A stretch of DNA of 64,000 nucleotides. It comes from Marinobacter lipolyticus SM19. GTDB lineage: Bacteria; Pseudomonadota; Gammaproteobacteria; Pseudomonadales; Oleiphilaceae. The notes beneath the pieces were generated by a model that was not told where the DNA came from, did not search any database, and was given only the letters and a program-made list of their open reading frames with translations. The position numbers and the translations under genes were made by a program. This document shows positions 28,333 to 39,147 of the stretch, in pieces. How positions within the stretch are numbered: the first letter of the stretch is position 1; each line of letters opens with the position of its first letter. The stretch is from NCBI RefSeq assembly GCF_000397065.2, contig NZ_KE007328.1, positions 62,001 through 126,000 of the forward strand, given 5' to 3'.

Positions 28333-29430
28333 TTAAAGTACACCAATCGGGTATGAACCGAGGCGCTTGAGCTCCACGGCTTCGTCTTCCACATCCGCCA
28401 GCACTTTACGCACCTGCTCGTCTTCCACATGCCCCTCAAAATCGATATAGAAGACGTAAGCCCAGGTGCCACTTGGGGACGGTCGGGTTTCAATGCGCGT
28501 CAGGCTGAGGCCGTGGCGATGGAATGGCTCCAGCAACTGATACAACGCCCCGGGCTTGTTCCGCATGGACACGAGAATGGAGGACTTGTCGTGTCCACTG
28601 GCGGGCACTTCTTCCCGACCAATGATCAGGAACCGGGTGGTGTTATCCGGACGATCTTCAATGCTGTTGGCTACAATCTCAAGCCCATACAACTCCGCCG
28701 CCATATCACCGGCAATCGCAGCTGTTCCCGGCTCTTCCGCTGCCCGACGTGCGGCCTCGGCGTTGCTGCTCACCGTCACCCGCTCAATACCATAGCGATG
28801 GGTATCCAGCCACTGCCGACACTGGGCGAACGACTGTTGATGAGAGTATATGCGAGTGATCTCCTGATCCTTGTTGGCTGGCGAGACCAGCAGGTGGTGA
28901 TGGATGCGGAGCTGGACTTCACCGCAGATCTTCAGGGGCGATGACATGAACATGTCGAGGGTATGATTGATCATACCTTCAGTGGAGTTTTCCACCGGAA
29001 CCACACCGTAATGAGCCGCACCGGATTCCACTTCCCGGAACACGGCATCAATCGCAGGCAGCGGAACACTGACCACGGAATGCCCGAAGTGCTTCAGGGC
29101 CGCCGCCTGGGTAAAGGTGCCTATCGGCCCCAGGAAAGCGATGTGCATGGGCTTTTCCAGCGCCAGGCAGGCGGACATGATCTCGCGGAACAACCGGGCC
29201 ATCTCCTCACCGGACAAGGGACCGGGATTCTGCTCCTTGATGCGCCGCAACACCTGAGCTTCCCGCTCGGGACGGTAGAAGAACACGTCCTGCCCCGAAT
29301 TGGACGTCATCTTGACGCTTGCCACTTCCTGGGCGCACTTGGCACGTGCGCTGATCAGCTCCATGATTTTCTGGTCAAGCTGGTCGATTTCTTCCCTCAG
29401 TTCGCCCAGACGGGTTTGCTCGTCGGTCAT
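28333..29430 (-). CDS. pheA: Bifunctional chorismate mutase / prephenate dehydratase
   Basis: Converts chorismate to phenylpyruvate for phenylalanine. It has 365 residues. The chorismate-mutase helix bundle comes first (LGELREEIDQLDQKIMELISARAKCAQEV). Prephenate dehydratase follows (FLGPIGTFTQAAALKHFG, VPVENSTEGMINHTLD). The C-terminal ACT domain has the phenylalanine-binding region GALYQLLEPF and LTRIETRPSP, so feedback inhibition is expected. Two bases separate it from the serC stop. Confidence 0.97.
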   Translation of the reverse strand: MTDEQTRLGELREEIDQLDQKIMELISARAKCAQEVASVKMTSNSGQDVFFYRPEREAQVLRRIKEQNPGPLSGEEMARLFREIMSACLALEKPMHIAFLGPIGTFTQAAALKHFGHSVVSVPLPAIDAVFREVESGAAHYGVVPVENSTEGMINHTLDMFMSSPLKICGEVQLRIHHHLLVSPANKDQEITRIYSHQQSFAQCRQWLDTHRYGIERVTVSSNAEAARRAAEEPGTAAIAGDMAAELYGLEIVANSIEDRPDNTTRFLIIGREEVPASGHDKSSILVSMRNKPGALYQLLEPFHRHGLSLTRIETRPSPSGTWAYVFYIDFEGHVEDEQVRKVLADVEDEAVELKRLGSYPIGVL

Positions 29431-29432
29431 GA

Positions 29433-30515
29433 TCAGCCCCGCTCCTTCGCAAATTCCGCCATATAGGCGATCAAGGCATCCACGCCGGCTTCCGGCATGG
29501 CGTTGTAGATGCTGGCGCGCATGCCACCTACCGAGCGGTGGCCCTTCAGGTTCAGCAACCCGCGGGCATCCGCACCTTTCAGGAAATCACCGTTCAGGGC
29601 ATCGTTCCCCAGAGTGAACGGTACATTCATCCAGGAGCGGAAACGGGGATCGATGGGGTTGGCGTAGAAATCATTGTCGTCAATGAAATCGTACAGTTTC
29701 TTCGCCTTGCGCAGGTTGATCTCTCCCATGGCCTGTACGCCGCCCCGGGCCTTCAGCCACTTGAACACCAACCCGGCCAGGTACCAGGAATAGGTCGCCG
29801 GGGTGTTGTACATGGAGTCGTTATCCGCGATGACCTGATAGTTCATCATCGTCGGGGTTTCCTTGCGGGCTTTGCCCAGCAGGTCCTTGCGGATAATGAC
29901 CACCACCAGACCAGACGGCCCGATATTCTTCTGCGCGCCGGCGTAGATCAGGCCGAACTTCGACACGTCCAGTGGGCGTGACAGCATGGTGGACGACAGA
30001 TCCGCCACCAATGGCACGCTGCCGGTGTCAGGCACGAAGTCGAACTCCAGACCACCGATGGTCTCGTTCGGCGTGTAGTGCAGGTACGCGGCGTCAGCGC
30101 TGGTTTCCCAACGGCTCTGGTCGGGAATGGTGGTGAAACCATCCGCCTCGCTGCTGGCCGCTACATTAACGGTTCCATACCGGCTGGCTTCCGCAATGGC
30201 CTTCTTGGACCAGATACCGGTGTTCACGTAATCAGCCGATGTTTTGTTTCCCAGCAGGTTCAACGGAATGGTCGAGAACTGACTGGAAGCTCCACCCTGC
30301 ATGAAGAGTACGGCGTAATCATCTGAAATTCCGGCCAATTCACGAAGATCATTTTCGGCCGTCTCGGCAATTTCCACGAACTCGTCACTGCGATGGCTCA
30401 TCTCCATCACCGACATGCCGGTACCGCGCCAGTCGAGCATTTCATCCCGTGCCTGTTGCAGCACGCTTTCCGGCAAGGTTGCCGGGCCTGCACAAAAATT
30501 ATACGCCCTGCTCAT
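29433..30515 (-). CDS. serC: Phosphoserine aminotransferase
   Basis: A PLP enzyme for serine synthesis (and pyridoxine synthesis in gammaproteobacteria). It has 360 residues, starting MSRAYNFCAGPATLPE. The PLP lysine lies in IYAGAQKNIGPSG; FMQGGASSQFS and the C-terminal GHRSVGGMRASIYNAMP are family blocks. The start is ATG at 30515. It is 52 bases downstream of gyrA and directly upstream of pheA. Confidence 0.97.
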   Translation of the reverse strand: MSRAYNFCAGPATLPESVLQQARDEMLDWRGTGMSVMEMSHRSDEFVEIAETAENDLRELAGISDDYAVLFMQGGASSQFSTIPLNLLGNKTSADYVNTGIWSKKAIAEASRYGTVNVAASSEADGFTTIPDQSRWETSADAAYLHYTPNETIGGLEFDFVPDTGSVPLVADLSSTMLSRPLDVSKFGLIYAGAQKNIGPSGLVVVIIRKDLLGKARKETPTMMNYQVIADNDSMYNTPATYSWYLAGLVFKWLKARGGVQAMGEINLRKAKKLYDFIDDNDFYANPIDPRFRSWMNVPFTLGNDALNGDFLKGADARGLLNLKGHRSVGGMRASIYNAMPEAGVDALIAYMAEFAKERG

Positions 30516-30567
30516 GATCCTGTGATCTCTCAAGTCTTACCAATCGTTCGTTCTGCGAAGCACCGGC

Positions 30568-33174
30568 TTATTCCTCGCCGGTGCCCTCTTCTGTGTTATC
30601 GCCTTCTGCGGCAGGACTTTCCTCGCCTTCGACGTCTTCGTCATCGCTTTCAGCGATACGCTCAACACCGACCAGACGTTCGTCTTCCTGGCTCAGTTTG
30701 ATCAGGCGAACACCCTGGGTATTCCGGCTCAATACCGACACTTCATCGGTGCGGGTACGAACCAGCGTGCCCTTGTCCGAGATCAGCATCATTTCGTCGC
30801 CATCGAATAACTGCAGCGCCGTAACCAGGTTACCGTTACGCTCAGAGCACTGCATGGCAATAACACCCTGGCTGCCCCGGCCATAGGTCGGGAATTCGTC
30901 GATCGCGGTGCGCTTACCATAGCCGTTCTCGCTGGCAGTCAGAATTACGCCGTCTTCCTGCGGAATGATCAGGGACACCACGTGGTGGCCTTCCGGCATT
31001 CTGATACCACGAACCCCGCGGGCCGTGCGGCTCATCGGACGAACGGCCTCCTCATTAAAGCGAACGGCTTTGCCGGCGGTGGAGAACAGCATGACCTCAG
31101 CATCGCCCTTGGTGATGGCCGCGCCGATCAAGGTATCGCCTTCGTCCAGTGACAGGGCGATCAGGCCGCTGCTACGCGGACGGGAGAAGTTCGGCAGCGG
31201 GGTCTTCTTGACCACGCCAGCAGAGGTGGCCATCAATACATACTGGTCTTCCGGATAGTCACGGACCGGCAGGAAGGTGGTAATGCGCTCACCCTCGTCC
31301 AACGGCAGAATGTTGACCATCGGGCGACCACGGGAAGCGCGACTGGCACGGGGAATCTCGAACACGCGCAGCCAGTACACCTTGCCACGGTTGGAGAAAC
31401 ACAGGATGGTGTCGTGGGAGTTGGCAACCAGCAGTTTCTCAACGAAATCCTCGTCCTTCATGGACGTTGCCGCCTTACCCCGGCCACCACGGCGCTGGGC
31501 CTGATAGTCTTCAACGGCCTGGGTTTTGGCATAACCACCGTGGGAAATGGTGACCACCAGGTCTTCTTCATCAATCAGGTCGGCAATGGTCAGGTCACGT
31601 TGTGAACTGGTGATTTCGGTACGGCGCTCGTCACCGAACTCGGACACCACGGCTTCCAGTTCTTCGCGGATCACCTGCATGAGACGCTCCGGATCCGCCA
31701 GGATTTCCAGCAGGCCGGCGATCTTCTCCAGGATTTCCTTGTACTCGTTCTGGAGCTTTTCCGTTTCCAGACCGGTGAGGCGGTGCAGACGCATATCCAG
31801 GATCGCCTGAGTCTGCTCCGGCGACATATGGTACAGCCCATCACGCAGGCCATAGATTTCCGGCAGATCATCAGGGCGGCAGGCGTCTTCACCAGCACGC
31901 TCCAGCATCGCCAGCACATCACCCGGTGCCCAGCCCTTCGACATCAGCTTTTCTTTTGCTTCAACCGATGTGGGAGAAGACTTGATCAGCTCAATCATCT
32001 CGTCGATGTTGGCCAGGGCAACGGTCAGGCCTTCCAGGATATGACCGCGCTCACGGGCTTTGCGCAGCTCGTAGATGGTTCGGCGGGTCACCACTTCACG
32101 GCGGTGGCGCACGAACGCGTCGAGCATTTCCTTCAGGTTGAGGATCTTTGGCTCGCCGTTGATCAGTGCCACCATGTTGATACCAAACACGGTCTGCAGC
32201 TGGGTGTGGGCAAACAGGTTGTTGACGACCACTTCCGGGTTTTCACCCCGGCGCAGCTCGATCACAACTCGGATACCTTCCTTGTTGGACTCGTCCCGCA
32301 GTTCGGTAATGCCTTCCAGGCGCTTTTCCTTGACCAGCTCTGCGATCTTCTCGATCAGGCGCGCCTTGTTCAGCTGGTATGGCAGCTCGGTAATGATGAT
32401 GGCATCGCGATTGGTCTTCTTGTCGTGCTCGATTTCGTGACGGGCACGAATGTAGATACGACCACGGCCGGTGCGATACGCCTCAACAATACCGGCACGG
32501 CCATTGATAATGCCCTGAGTCGGGAAATCGGGGCCGGGAATGAACTCCATGAGCTCATCCACGGTCAGGTCCGGATTATCAATCAGAGCCAGACAACCGC
32601 TGACCACCTCGGTCAGGTTGTGAGGTGGAATGTTGGTGGCCATGCCGACCGCAATACCGGAGGAGCCGTTGACCAGCAAGTTCGGAACCCGGGTGGGAAG
32701 CACATCGGGAATCCGCTCGGTGCCGTCGTAGTTGTCGACGAAATCCACGGTTTCCTTGTCCAGATCCGCCAGCAGGGAGTGAGCAACCTTCTCCATGCGA
32801 ATCTCTGTGTAACGCATGGCGGCAGCGTTATCGCCATCAATGGAACCGAAGTTACCCTGACCGTCGACCAGCGGATACCGCAGGGAGAATGGCTGGGCCA
32901 TACGAACGATGGTGTCGTAAACCGCCGAGTCACCGTGTGGGTGGTATTTACCGATGACGTCACCCACCACACGGGCAGATTTCTTATAAGCCTTGTTCCA
33001 GTCATTGCCCAGTTCGGACATGGCGAACAGAACACGGCGATGAACCGGCTTGAGGCCGTCACGAACATCCGGAAGGGCCCGCCCGACGATGACGCTCATG
33101 GCGTAGTCGAGGTAAGACTGCTTCAACTCATCTTCAATATTTACCGGCAGGATCTCTTTGGCTAACTCACCCAT
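30568..33174 (-). CDS. gyrA: DNA gyrase subunit A
   Basis: The DNA breakage-reunion subunit of gyrase. It has 868 residues. The active-site tyrosine is Tyr122 in AMRYTEIRM. The quinolone-determining stretch [16 protein letters not shown] carries Ser83 and Asp87, the wild-type states of E. coli numbering. The C-terminal beta-pinwheel holds the GyrA box QRRGGRGK and ends in an acidic tail ([19 protein letters not shown]). It is the first gene of the long minus-strand cluster. Confidence 0.98.
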   Translation of the reverse strand: MGELAKEILPVNIEDELKQSYLDYAMSVIVGRALPDVRDGLKPVHRRVLFAMSELGNDWNKAYKKSARVVGDVIGKYHPHGDSAVYDTIVRMAQPFSLRYPLVDGQGNFGSIDGDNAAAMRYTEIRMEKVAHSLLADLDKETVDFVDNYDGTERIPDVLPTRVPNLLVNGSSGIAVGMATNIPPHNLTEVVSGCLALIDNPDLTVDELMEFIPGPDFPTQGIINGRAGIVEAYRTGRGRIYIRARHEIEHDKKTNRDAIIITELPYQLNKARLIEKIAELVKEKRLEGITELRDESNKEGIRVVIELRRGENPEVVVNNLFAHTQLQTVFGINMVALINGEPKILNLKEMLDAFVRHRREVVTRRTIYELRKARERGHILEGLTVALANIDEMIELIKSSPTSVEAKEKLMSKGWAPGDVLAMLERAGEDACRPDDLPEIYGLRDGLYHMSPEQTQAILDMRLHRLTGLETEKLQNEYKEILEKIAGLLEILADPERLMQVIREELEAVVSEFGDERRTEITSSQRDLTIADLIDEEDLVVTISHGGYAKTQAVEDYQAQRRGGRGKAATSMKDEDFVEKLLVANSHDTILCFSNRGKVYWLRVFEIPRASRASRGRPMVNILPLDEGERITTFLPVRDYPEDQYVLMATSAGVVKKTPLPNFSRPRSSGLIALSLDEGDTLIGAAITKGDAEVMLFSTAGKAVRFNEEAVRPMSRTARGVRGIRMPEGHHVVSLIIPQEDGVILTASENGYGKRTAIDEFPTYGRGSQGVIAMQCSERNGNLVTALQLFDGDEMMLISDKGTLVRTRTDEVSVLSRNTQGVRLIKLSQEDERLVGVERIAESDDEDVEGEESPAAEGDNTEEGTGEE

Positions 33175-33301
33175 CGAGAAAGGTTCCTTTGCGTTTGCTG
33201 GAAGTCGTTTCAGGGCTATTTCTGTGCCCCATAGTTATTCTTTAACAAGCGGCCAATACTATCACAGTCAGCCCCTTACGGGGGCATACAGCGACTGTGC
33301 C

Positions 33302-34156
33302 TTAATTAAAAACCACCGTCTTGTTTTCGTAGGTGATGACCCGATCCTCGATATGCGACCTCAGGCCACGGGCCAGGACGTTCTTTTCCACATCCTTGCC
33401 GAGGCGGACCATGTCCTCTATGGAATCGCTATGGCTGATGCGGATCACGTCCTGCTCAATGATCGGACCTTCGTCCAGGTCCTGGGTCACGTAGTGGCAT
33501 GTGGCACCGATCAGCTTTACCCCACGACTGTAGGCCTGATGATACGGTCGCGCACCGGCAAATGACGGCAGGAAGCTGTGGTGAATATTGATCACCTTGC
33601 CGGCGAACTTTTCACACAGGCTGGCAGGCAGGATCTGCATGTAGCGGGCAAGCACCACCACATCCGTATCATAACCCTCGATCAGGCCTTCGATTTCACC
33701 AAAGGCCTCGTCACGATTGTCCCGGGAAACCGGAATATGGTGATAAGGTATCTCATGCCATTCGACCATGCGGCGCAGGTCCTCATGGTTGGAGATCACG
33801 GCAACGATTTCGGCATTGATCTCACGACTGTGCCAGCGATGCAGCAGGTCCGCCACGCAGTGGGATTCCTTGCTGCACATCAGGACGACTTTCTTGGGTC
33901 GGGCCGAATCCGCAATGTGCCAGTTCATGCCGAACTCGCGGGCAATCGGCTCAAAGGCCGTCCGAAACTGGTCCAGGCCGAACGGAATCGAGCTGGCCTT
34001 GATCTCGTGGCGCATGAAGAACCAGCCGGTCTGTGTATCAGAATGGTGGCTCGCCTCGGTAATCCAGCCATTGTAGGTGGACAGAAAGTTACTCACCTTG
34101 GCGACAATTCCAACCCGATCCGGGCAGGAAATCACAAGACGATAAGTATGCTCCAT
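33302..34156 (-). CDS. purU: Formyltetrahydrofolate deformylase
   Basis: Hydrolyses 10-formyl-THF to formate and THF, balancing the one-carbon pool and feeding PurT-type purine synthesis. It has 284 residues: an N-terminal ACT domain (YRLVISCPDRVGIVAKVSNFL) and a formyltransferase-fold catalytic domain. The latter has NIHHSFLPSFAGARPYHQAY with the catalytic His, and GATCHYVTQDLDEGPIIEQ with the catalytic Asp. It is upstream of gyrA on the same strand with a 127-base gap, so probably separately transcribed. Confidence 0.96.
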   Translation of the reverse strand: MEHTYRLVISCPDRVGIVAKVSNFLSTYNGWITEASHHSDTQTGWFFMRHEIKASSIPFGLDQFRTAFEPIAREFGMNWHIADSARPKKVVLMCSKESHCVADLLHRWHSREINAEIVAVISNHEDLRRMVEWHEIPYHHIPVSRDNRDEAFGEIEGLIEGYDTDVVVLARYMQILPASLCEKFAGKVINIHHSFLPSFAGARPYHQAYSRGVKLIGATCHYVTQDLDEGPIIEQDVIRISHSDSIEDMVRLGKDVEKNVLARGLRSHIEDRVITYENKTVVFN

Positions 34157-34299
34157 GAAAGCCTTTCCTTAACTGAATAACGGGAAAGCAGGCGCGTCGG
34201 GGAATCACCACCGGCATTAACGGCAGGTTAACGGCACGCACCTATTAAAATGACCGGCTATCATAGCCTATCTGAACGCCAGAAACGAGGAATGGAGAT

Positions 34300-36063
34300 A
34301 TGGACAGAGGCCTCTACCACCGCACAAACAAAAACCCCGCCAGGAGGCACTCAGGCCGCCTTTCAGTTGTAGCTGCCATGACTTTTCTTTTCGTCATCGG
34401 GCCTGCATTCGGGCAAGCCATTCTTGAGGGTGAGCGTTTTCACCCGGTCACGGCAAAACAGGGCATGGTCGCAACCAGCCACACACTGGCCACCGATGTG
34501 GCCCTTGAGGTACTGAAAAAAGGCGGCAATGCCGTGGATGCCGCCGTGACGGCAGGTTTTGCCCTGGCGGTGACCCAGCCCCGGTCCGGCAATATTGGTG
34601 GCGGCGGTTTTATGTTGATATCCAAAGGGGATGGCTCGGAGCCGGAAGCTATTGATTACCGGGAGAAGGCGCCCGCCGCAGCCACGGAGAGCATGTTTCA
34701 GGATGAATCCGGCAATGTCGTCCGTGATCGCAGCCGTTTCACCCACCTGGCTGCCGGCGTTCCGGGGACCGTGGCGGGCCTGGCCCTGGCACTGGAGCGA
34801 CACGGCACCATCTCCCTGAAACAGGCACTGGCGCCGGCCATCACACTCGCCCGGGAAGGCTTTATTGTGCCCCTGCGTTTCACCGAAGGCCTGGAACAGG
34901 CCCGGGACAGGCTTGAGCGATGGCCTGCTACCCGAACCACCTTCTATAAAGAGGATGGCCGCGCATGGCAGCCCGGCGAACGCTTTCGTCAGCCTGAGCT
35001 GGCCGACACACTCCAGAGGATTGCTGATAACGGTGTGAAAGGCTTTTATGAGGGCAAAACCGCCACACTCATTACCGAAGAAATGGCCCGGCACGGCGGC
35101 CTGATCACCCGGGAGGATTTGATAAACTACCGTCCCGCAATCCGTACTCCGGTCCATGGCACGTATCGCGGATACGACATTTACTCCATGTCACCCCCCT
35201 CATCCGGCGGTACCCACATTGTCCAGATCCTCAACATTCTGGAAGGCTTCCCCATGGCGCAATTCGGTCACAACTCCGCTGATGCGATCCATCATATGGC
35301 CGAGGCCATGAAGCTCGCCTATGCCGACCGGTCGAAGTACCTCGGTGACACCGATTTTGTAGACGTACCGCTGACGGGCCTGACCAGCAAAGGTTACGCC
35401 GAAGAACTACGTAAGAGCATCGACCCTGACAAGGCCCGCCCCGCCGACGACATCAACCCCGGTCAGCCGGCAGCCTGGGAGAGCCCGGAAACCACCCACT
35501 TCTCGGTGGTGGACAAATGGGGCAATGCGGTGTCCAACACCTACACCATCAATTTCAGTTATGGCTCCGGCATCACGGTAAAGGGCGCCGGTTTTCTGCT
35601 TAATAATGAGATGGATGACTTCAGTGCCAAACCTGGCGTCCCTAACGCCTATGGACTGATCGGCGGTGAAGCCAACAAGGTGGAGCCCGGTAAGCGAATG
35701 CTCAGCTCAATGTCACCGACCATTGTCAGAAAGGATGGCCAAAATGTGCTGGTAACGGGCAGCCCGGGTGGCTCACGGATCATTACCACCACCTTGCAGG
35801 TGATCCTGAATGTGATTGATCATGGCATGAACATCCAGACCGCCGTGAGTGCGCCACGCATGCACCATCAGTGGCTGCCGGATGAGATCCGGGTTGAGCA
35901 GGGCATCAGCCCCGACTCAATCCACCTGCTGGAAGAACGGGGCCACACAATAGTCCATGGTTCAGCCATGGGTGCCATCCAGAGTATTATGGTGAGTGAA
36001 GATGGCGTTTTGCATGGTGGTGCAGACCCAAGGCGTAGCACATCGTCAGCCATGGGCTATTGA
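34300..36063 (+). CDS. ggt: Gamma-glutamyltransferase
   Basis: A periplasmic N-terminal nucleophile hydrolase that cleaves glutathione and transfers gamma-glutamyl groups. It has 587 residues. A long signal peptide ends near residue 39 (VIGPAFGQA). KGGNAVDAAVTAGFAL is the family block. The autoprocessing site is predicted before Thr398 in ESPETTHFSVVDKWGN, giving a large and a small subunit. GSPGGSRIITT forms the oxyanion region. A GGAG Shine-Dalgarno precedes the ATG. Confidence 0.96.
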   Translation: MDRGLYHRTNKNPARRHSGRLSVVAAMTFLFVIGPAFGQAILEGERFHPVTAKQGMVATSHTLATDVALEVLKKGGNAVDAAVTAGFALAVTQPRSGNIGGGGFMLISKGDGSEPEAIDYREKAPAAATESMFQDESGNVVRDRSRFTHLAAGVPGTVAGLALALERHGTISLKQALAPAITLAREGFIVPLRFTEGLEQARDRLERWPATRTTFYKEDGRAWQPGERFRQPELADTLQRIADNGVKGFYEGKTATLITEEMARHGGLITREDLINYRPAIRTPVHGTYRGYDIYSMSPPSSGGTHIVQILNILEGFPMAQFGHNSADAIHHMAEAMKLAYADRSKYLGDTDFVDVPLTGLTSKGYAEELRKSIDPDKARPADDINPGQPAAWESPETTHFSVVDKWGNAVSNTYTINFSYGSGITVKGAGFLLNNEMDDFSAKPGVPNAYGLIGGEANKVEPGKRMLSSMSPTIVRKDGQNVLVTGSPGGSRIITTTLQVILNVIDHGMNIQTAVSAPRMHHQWLPDEIRVEQGISPDSIHLLEERGHTIVHGSAMGAIQSIMVSEDGVLHGGADPRRSTSSAMGY

Positions 36064-36105
36064 TGGCGGTAATTGACCAGAGTCACTGACCTGACCGGAG
36101 GCATT

Positions 36106-36354
36106 ATGTATCTTTCTGTACAACTGAGCTGTTACCCCCTGAAAGACGACTACAAACAGCCAATATGGGATCTCATCACACGGCTGGAGCAATCCGGACT
36201 GGAAGTCCACTCGGGACGTATGAGCACGGAAATTTTTGGCGACTATGATGAGGTTATGAAGGTTCTCTCGGATACCATGAAGTGGTCGTTCGAGACGTAC
36301 GGTAAATCCGTCTTCGTGGTGAAGATCATGGAGGGCGACCGGAGACCCAAATGA
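36106..36354 (+). CDS. Small thiamine-binding-like protein (YkoF/MTH1187 type)
   Basis: An 82-residue protein with one ferredoxin-like repeat: [18 protein letters not shown], then [36 protein letters not shown] and FVVKIMEGD. This pattern fits the small family annotated as thiamine-binding or YkoF-like; the ligand is inferred. CCGGAGG precedes the ATG. Its stop overlaps the start of the FtsH-like gene by four bases (ATGA), so the pair is translationally coupled. It has no signal peptide. Confidence 0.75.
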   Translation: MYLSVQLSCYPLKDDYKQPIWDLITRLEQSGLEVHSGRMSTEIFGDYDEVMKVLSDTMKWSFETYGKSVFVVKIMEGDRRPK

Positions 36355-38261
36355 CAGCACCCAACGGGCCAGGAAACCAGCAAAAGCCGGACAATAATCC
36401 GCAACCGGCTCTTCCCAACCGGTACTCGTTCCTGTGGCTCAGCGCCGCCATCTTCCTGATGATGCTCTGGCTACAGGACAGCGGACAGCCCCGGCTTCAG
36501 GAACTGGCCTACTCGGACTTCAAGACAGCGGTGGCGAACGATCAGGTCGCGGAGGTCACGCTCAAGGAAGAATCGATTACCGGCCTGTTCACAGACAGCG
36601 GTGCTGCGTCTTTCAGCTCGGATAGCCCCGCGCGGCTCAGCAGCCCGGGATTCCACACCATACGTCCGCCCATGGAAGATCCGTCACTGCTGACTCTGCT
36701 GGAAGAACACGAAGTGACCATCAAGGCCACACCCTCGGGACTGCCCTGGTGGCAGGAGATGATTCGTGGTTTCCTGCCGTGGCTCCTGCTACTGGCGCTG
36801 ATGTTCTGGTTCTGGGGCGCGGCGCAGAAAAAGATGACCCAGGGCGGCGGGCCCTTTGATTTCAGCCGCTCGAAAGCCCGAAGAGCCCGCAAGGAAACCT
36901 CCACGGCCACACTGGACGATGTGGCCGGGATCGAATCCGCCAAGCGTGAGATCGCCGAGATCATCGATTTCCTCAAATCCCCTGAAAAGTACCGGGCCCT
37001 GGGGGCCGTGATGCCTAAGGGGGTCTTGCTGGTTGGTCCGCCGGGAACGGGCAAGACCCTGCTGGCGCGCGCTATTGCCGGTGAAGCGGAAGTACCCTTT
37101 TACAGCATCAGTGCGTCAGAATTTATTGAGATGTTTGTCGGCGTAGGTGCGGCCCGGGTGCGGGATATGTTTCAGGAGGCGCGCAAGGACGCGCCGGCGC
37201 TGACCTTCATCGATGAACTGGACGCTATTGGCCGCTCACGAGGCGCTGGCCTGGGTGGCGGTCACGACGAACGGGAACAGACGCTGAACCAGATCCTCAC
37301 CGAGATGGATGGCTTCGAAGCCCATGAAAATGTTCTGGTACTGGCCGCCACCAACCGGCCGGATGTGCTGGACAGCGCCCTGCTCCGTCCGGGACGTTTC
37401 GACCGCAAAATAACCCTGGACCGCCCTCACAAGGAAGCCCGCACGGCCATCCTGCAGGTCCATGTCCGCAAGGTACCGCTGGCAGAGGATGTGAACCTGG
37501 AGCAACTGGCTGCCCGGACCATTGGATTTTCTGGCGCAGACCTCAAAAACCTGGTGAATGAAGCAGCATTGACCGCTGCCCGGGAAAATCTCCATGAGGT
37601 CACTGCGCACTGTTTTGAACTGGCCCGGGACCGGATCATTCTTGGCGAAGAGCGGGACGCCCATCTTACTCCGCAGGAACGGGAAGCCGTGGCGTATCAC
37701 GAATGCGGCCACGCCATCATGGCCTACTACATGCCGAACGCCGACCCGCTGACGAGGGTGACGATCATTCCCCACGGCATGGCCATGGGCGTAACGGAAC
37801 AAACCCCGAGAGAAGACCATTACACCTACACAGAAAGCTACCTGAAGGATCGCATCAAGGTGATGCTTGGCGGGCGGTGCGCCGAAAAGCTCATCTACGG
37901 CGAGGTGAGCACCGGCGCCCAGAACGATCTGAAGGAAGCCACCACCCTGGTGCGCCGAATGATCGGTCAGTGGGGCATGAGCGAAACAATCGGTCCCCTG
38001 GGCCTGAGCATCGGCGAAGAACACGTGTTCCTTGGTCGGGAAATGGGCCTGCCAAGGGAGTTCAGCGAAAAGATGGCCGATCTGATCGACACGGAAATCC
38101 AGTCAAAGCTGATGTCCCTGGAAAAAGACACCCGTGAGTTCCTGAGCGAGCACCGTAACCAACTTGAAGCTTTGGCGAAGGCGGTGCTGAAGAAGGAAAC
38201 CCTGGCAGCCGAGGAAATCGAGGAAATTCTGCGCAAGGAAGACGCCCGTAAAATTGCCTGA
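36351..38261 (+). CDS. ATP-dependent zinc metalloprotease, FtsH family
   Basis: A membrane AAA+ protease of 636 residues. Two transmembrane helices (about 25-41 and 140-157) flank a periplasmic segment. The AAA module has GPPGTGKT (229-236), Walker [10 protein letters not shown] and [20 protein letters not shown]. The zinc site is HECGH (450-454), with a probable third ligand in NDLKEAT. The N-terminus before the first helix is unusually long and polar ([15 protein letters not shown]). A housekeeping ftsH normally sits beside rlmE/folP, so this is likely a second, divergent paralogue. The family is reliable; its specific role is not known. Confidence 0.92.
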   Translation: MTAPNGPGNQQKPDNNPQPALPNRYSFLWLSAAIFLMMLWLQDSGQPRLQELAYSDFKTAVANDQVAEVTLKEESITGLFTDSGAASFSSDSPARLSSPGFHTIRPPMEDPSLLTLLEEHEVTIKATPSGLPWWQEMIRGFLPWLLLLALMFWFWGAAQKKMTQGGGPFDFSRSKARRARKETSTATLDDVAGIESAKREIAEIIDFLKSPEKYRALGAVMPKGVLLVGPPGTGKTLLARAIAGEAEVPFYSISASEFIEMFVGVGAARVRDMFQEARKDAPALTFIDELDAIGRSRGAGLGGGHDEREQTLNQILTEMDGFEAHENVLVLAATNRPDVLDSALLRPGRFDRKITLDRPHKEARTAILQVHVRKVPLAEDVNLEQLAARTIGFSGADLKNLVNEAALTAARENLHEVTAHCFELARDRIILGEERDAHLTPQEREAVAYHECGHAIMAYYMPNADPLTRVTIIPHGMAMGVTEQTPREDHYTYTESYLKDRIKVMLGGRCAEKLIYGEVSTGAQNDLKEATTLVRRMIGQWGMSETIGPLGLSIGEEHVFLGREMGLPREFSEKMADLIDTEIQSKLMSLEKDTREFLSEHRNQLEALAKAVLKKETLAAEEIEEILRKEDARKIA

Positions 38262-38274
38262 CCAGCTTCAAGAT

Positions 38275-39147
38275 TCAGGGTGTTATCGTTACCGGGAGGT
38301 TCAGTGTCGCCAGCAAATGCTCAGCTCCGGGCTCCCGCAGCAATGTACAATCCCGGCTGAGCACCAACTGGGCTGCCCTCTCCTGACGCAAAACCTGAAC
38401 AACGGTCGCCGGATCGGTGGATGGCAGCGTTCGCACCCGGAAGTCCGAGTCAGACACGCCCAGATCCTGCTTGATAGGCTCAAGGCGATCCGGGGGGATA
38501 TCCACTCCCGCCCCCAACAGCAGGGTCACTGGCTGATGGGTATGCCAGACAGCGTCCGCCGCGGCCATAATAGCCCGGCGATTTACATCATCGTGGTCGT
38601 TCAGAAATACCACAACCCTGCCCCGGGACGAGGCCTGGCTCTCGCACCAGAGCAACATCCTGCCCGGGGACCGGCGCCACAAGCCTTTAGCCGTGGAACC
38701 CAATCGCGCCCCCGGTGCAGATGACCAGCCAACCCGACCAAGAACCAACAGATCGTTGGGCTGCGCCAGAGCCAGGACTTCATCCACAACGCTGCCGCGG
38801 GTAATGCTCAGGGCATGTCGGCCACCGTAACGAGCAGCCGCGACGGCGAGAGCACGACGGGCATGCTCCGCCAGCCTCTGTATACGCTGCTCAATCTCAG
38901 CCGTACCGAAAGGCCGACTTACACCCGACTCTGAACCAACTTCCCTGGCAAAACCAAATCCGGCACTACGCAAGAGATTCAGTTCCTCTACAAAAATACC
39001 CAGTACATCCGCCCCCGTTTTCGACGCAATATCCGCAGCCGCATCCAGGGCGGCGTAACTCATTCTGGAACCATCCAGAAGCACCAGCACACGCCCTCTT
39101 GGGGCGCCGGAGCCAGACTGAGTTGCGGGTGTGTCAGTCACTGCCAT
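38275..39147 (-). CDS. Universal stress protein (two Usp-like halves)
   Basis: A 290-residue cytosolic protein. The first half has a Usp nucleotide-binding fold (GRVLVLLDGSRMSYAALDAA, then LLVLGRVGW and the glycine-rich GSTAKGLWRRSPGRML). The second half (RGRVVVFLNDHDDVNRRAI... LVLSRDC) looks like a degenerate repeat. Its start lies inside the 3' end of the Lon-like gene (14-base overlap), so the two are co-expressed. It converges on the FtsH-like gene with 13 bases between stops. Confidence 0.82.
   Translation of the reverse strand: MAVTDTPATQSGSGAPRGRVLVLLDGSRMSYAALDAAADIASKTGADVLGIFVEELNLLRSAGFGFAREVGSESGVSRPFGTAEIEQRIQRLAEHARRALAVAAARYGGRHALSITRGSVVDEVLALAQPNDLLVLGRVGWSSAPGARLGSTAKGLWRRSPGRMLLWCESQASSRGRVVVFLNDHDDVNRRAIMAAADAVWHTHQPVTLLLGAGVDIPPDRLEPIKQDLGVSDSDFRVRTLPSTDPATVVQVLRQERAAQLVLSRDCTLLREPGAEHLLATLNLPVTITP

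Noticed and set aside
26826..28370. 514-codon plus-strand frame opposite tyrA-aroA and hisC
   Set aside because: It is a GC-driven shadow of two well-identified minus-strand genes and has no family signature.
31783..33165. 460-codon plus-strand frame opposite gyrA
   Set aside because: Antisense shadow of gyrA; composition mirrors the gyrA codons.
36351..38261. Possibility that this is the only, housekeeping ftsH
   Set aside because: The usual rlmE-ftsH-folP context is absent and the N-terminus is atypical; a second copy elsewhere is more likely, though not visible here.
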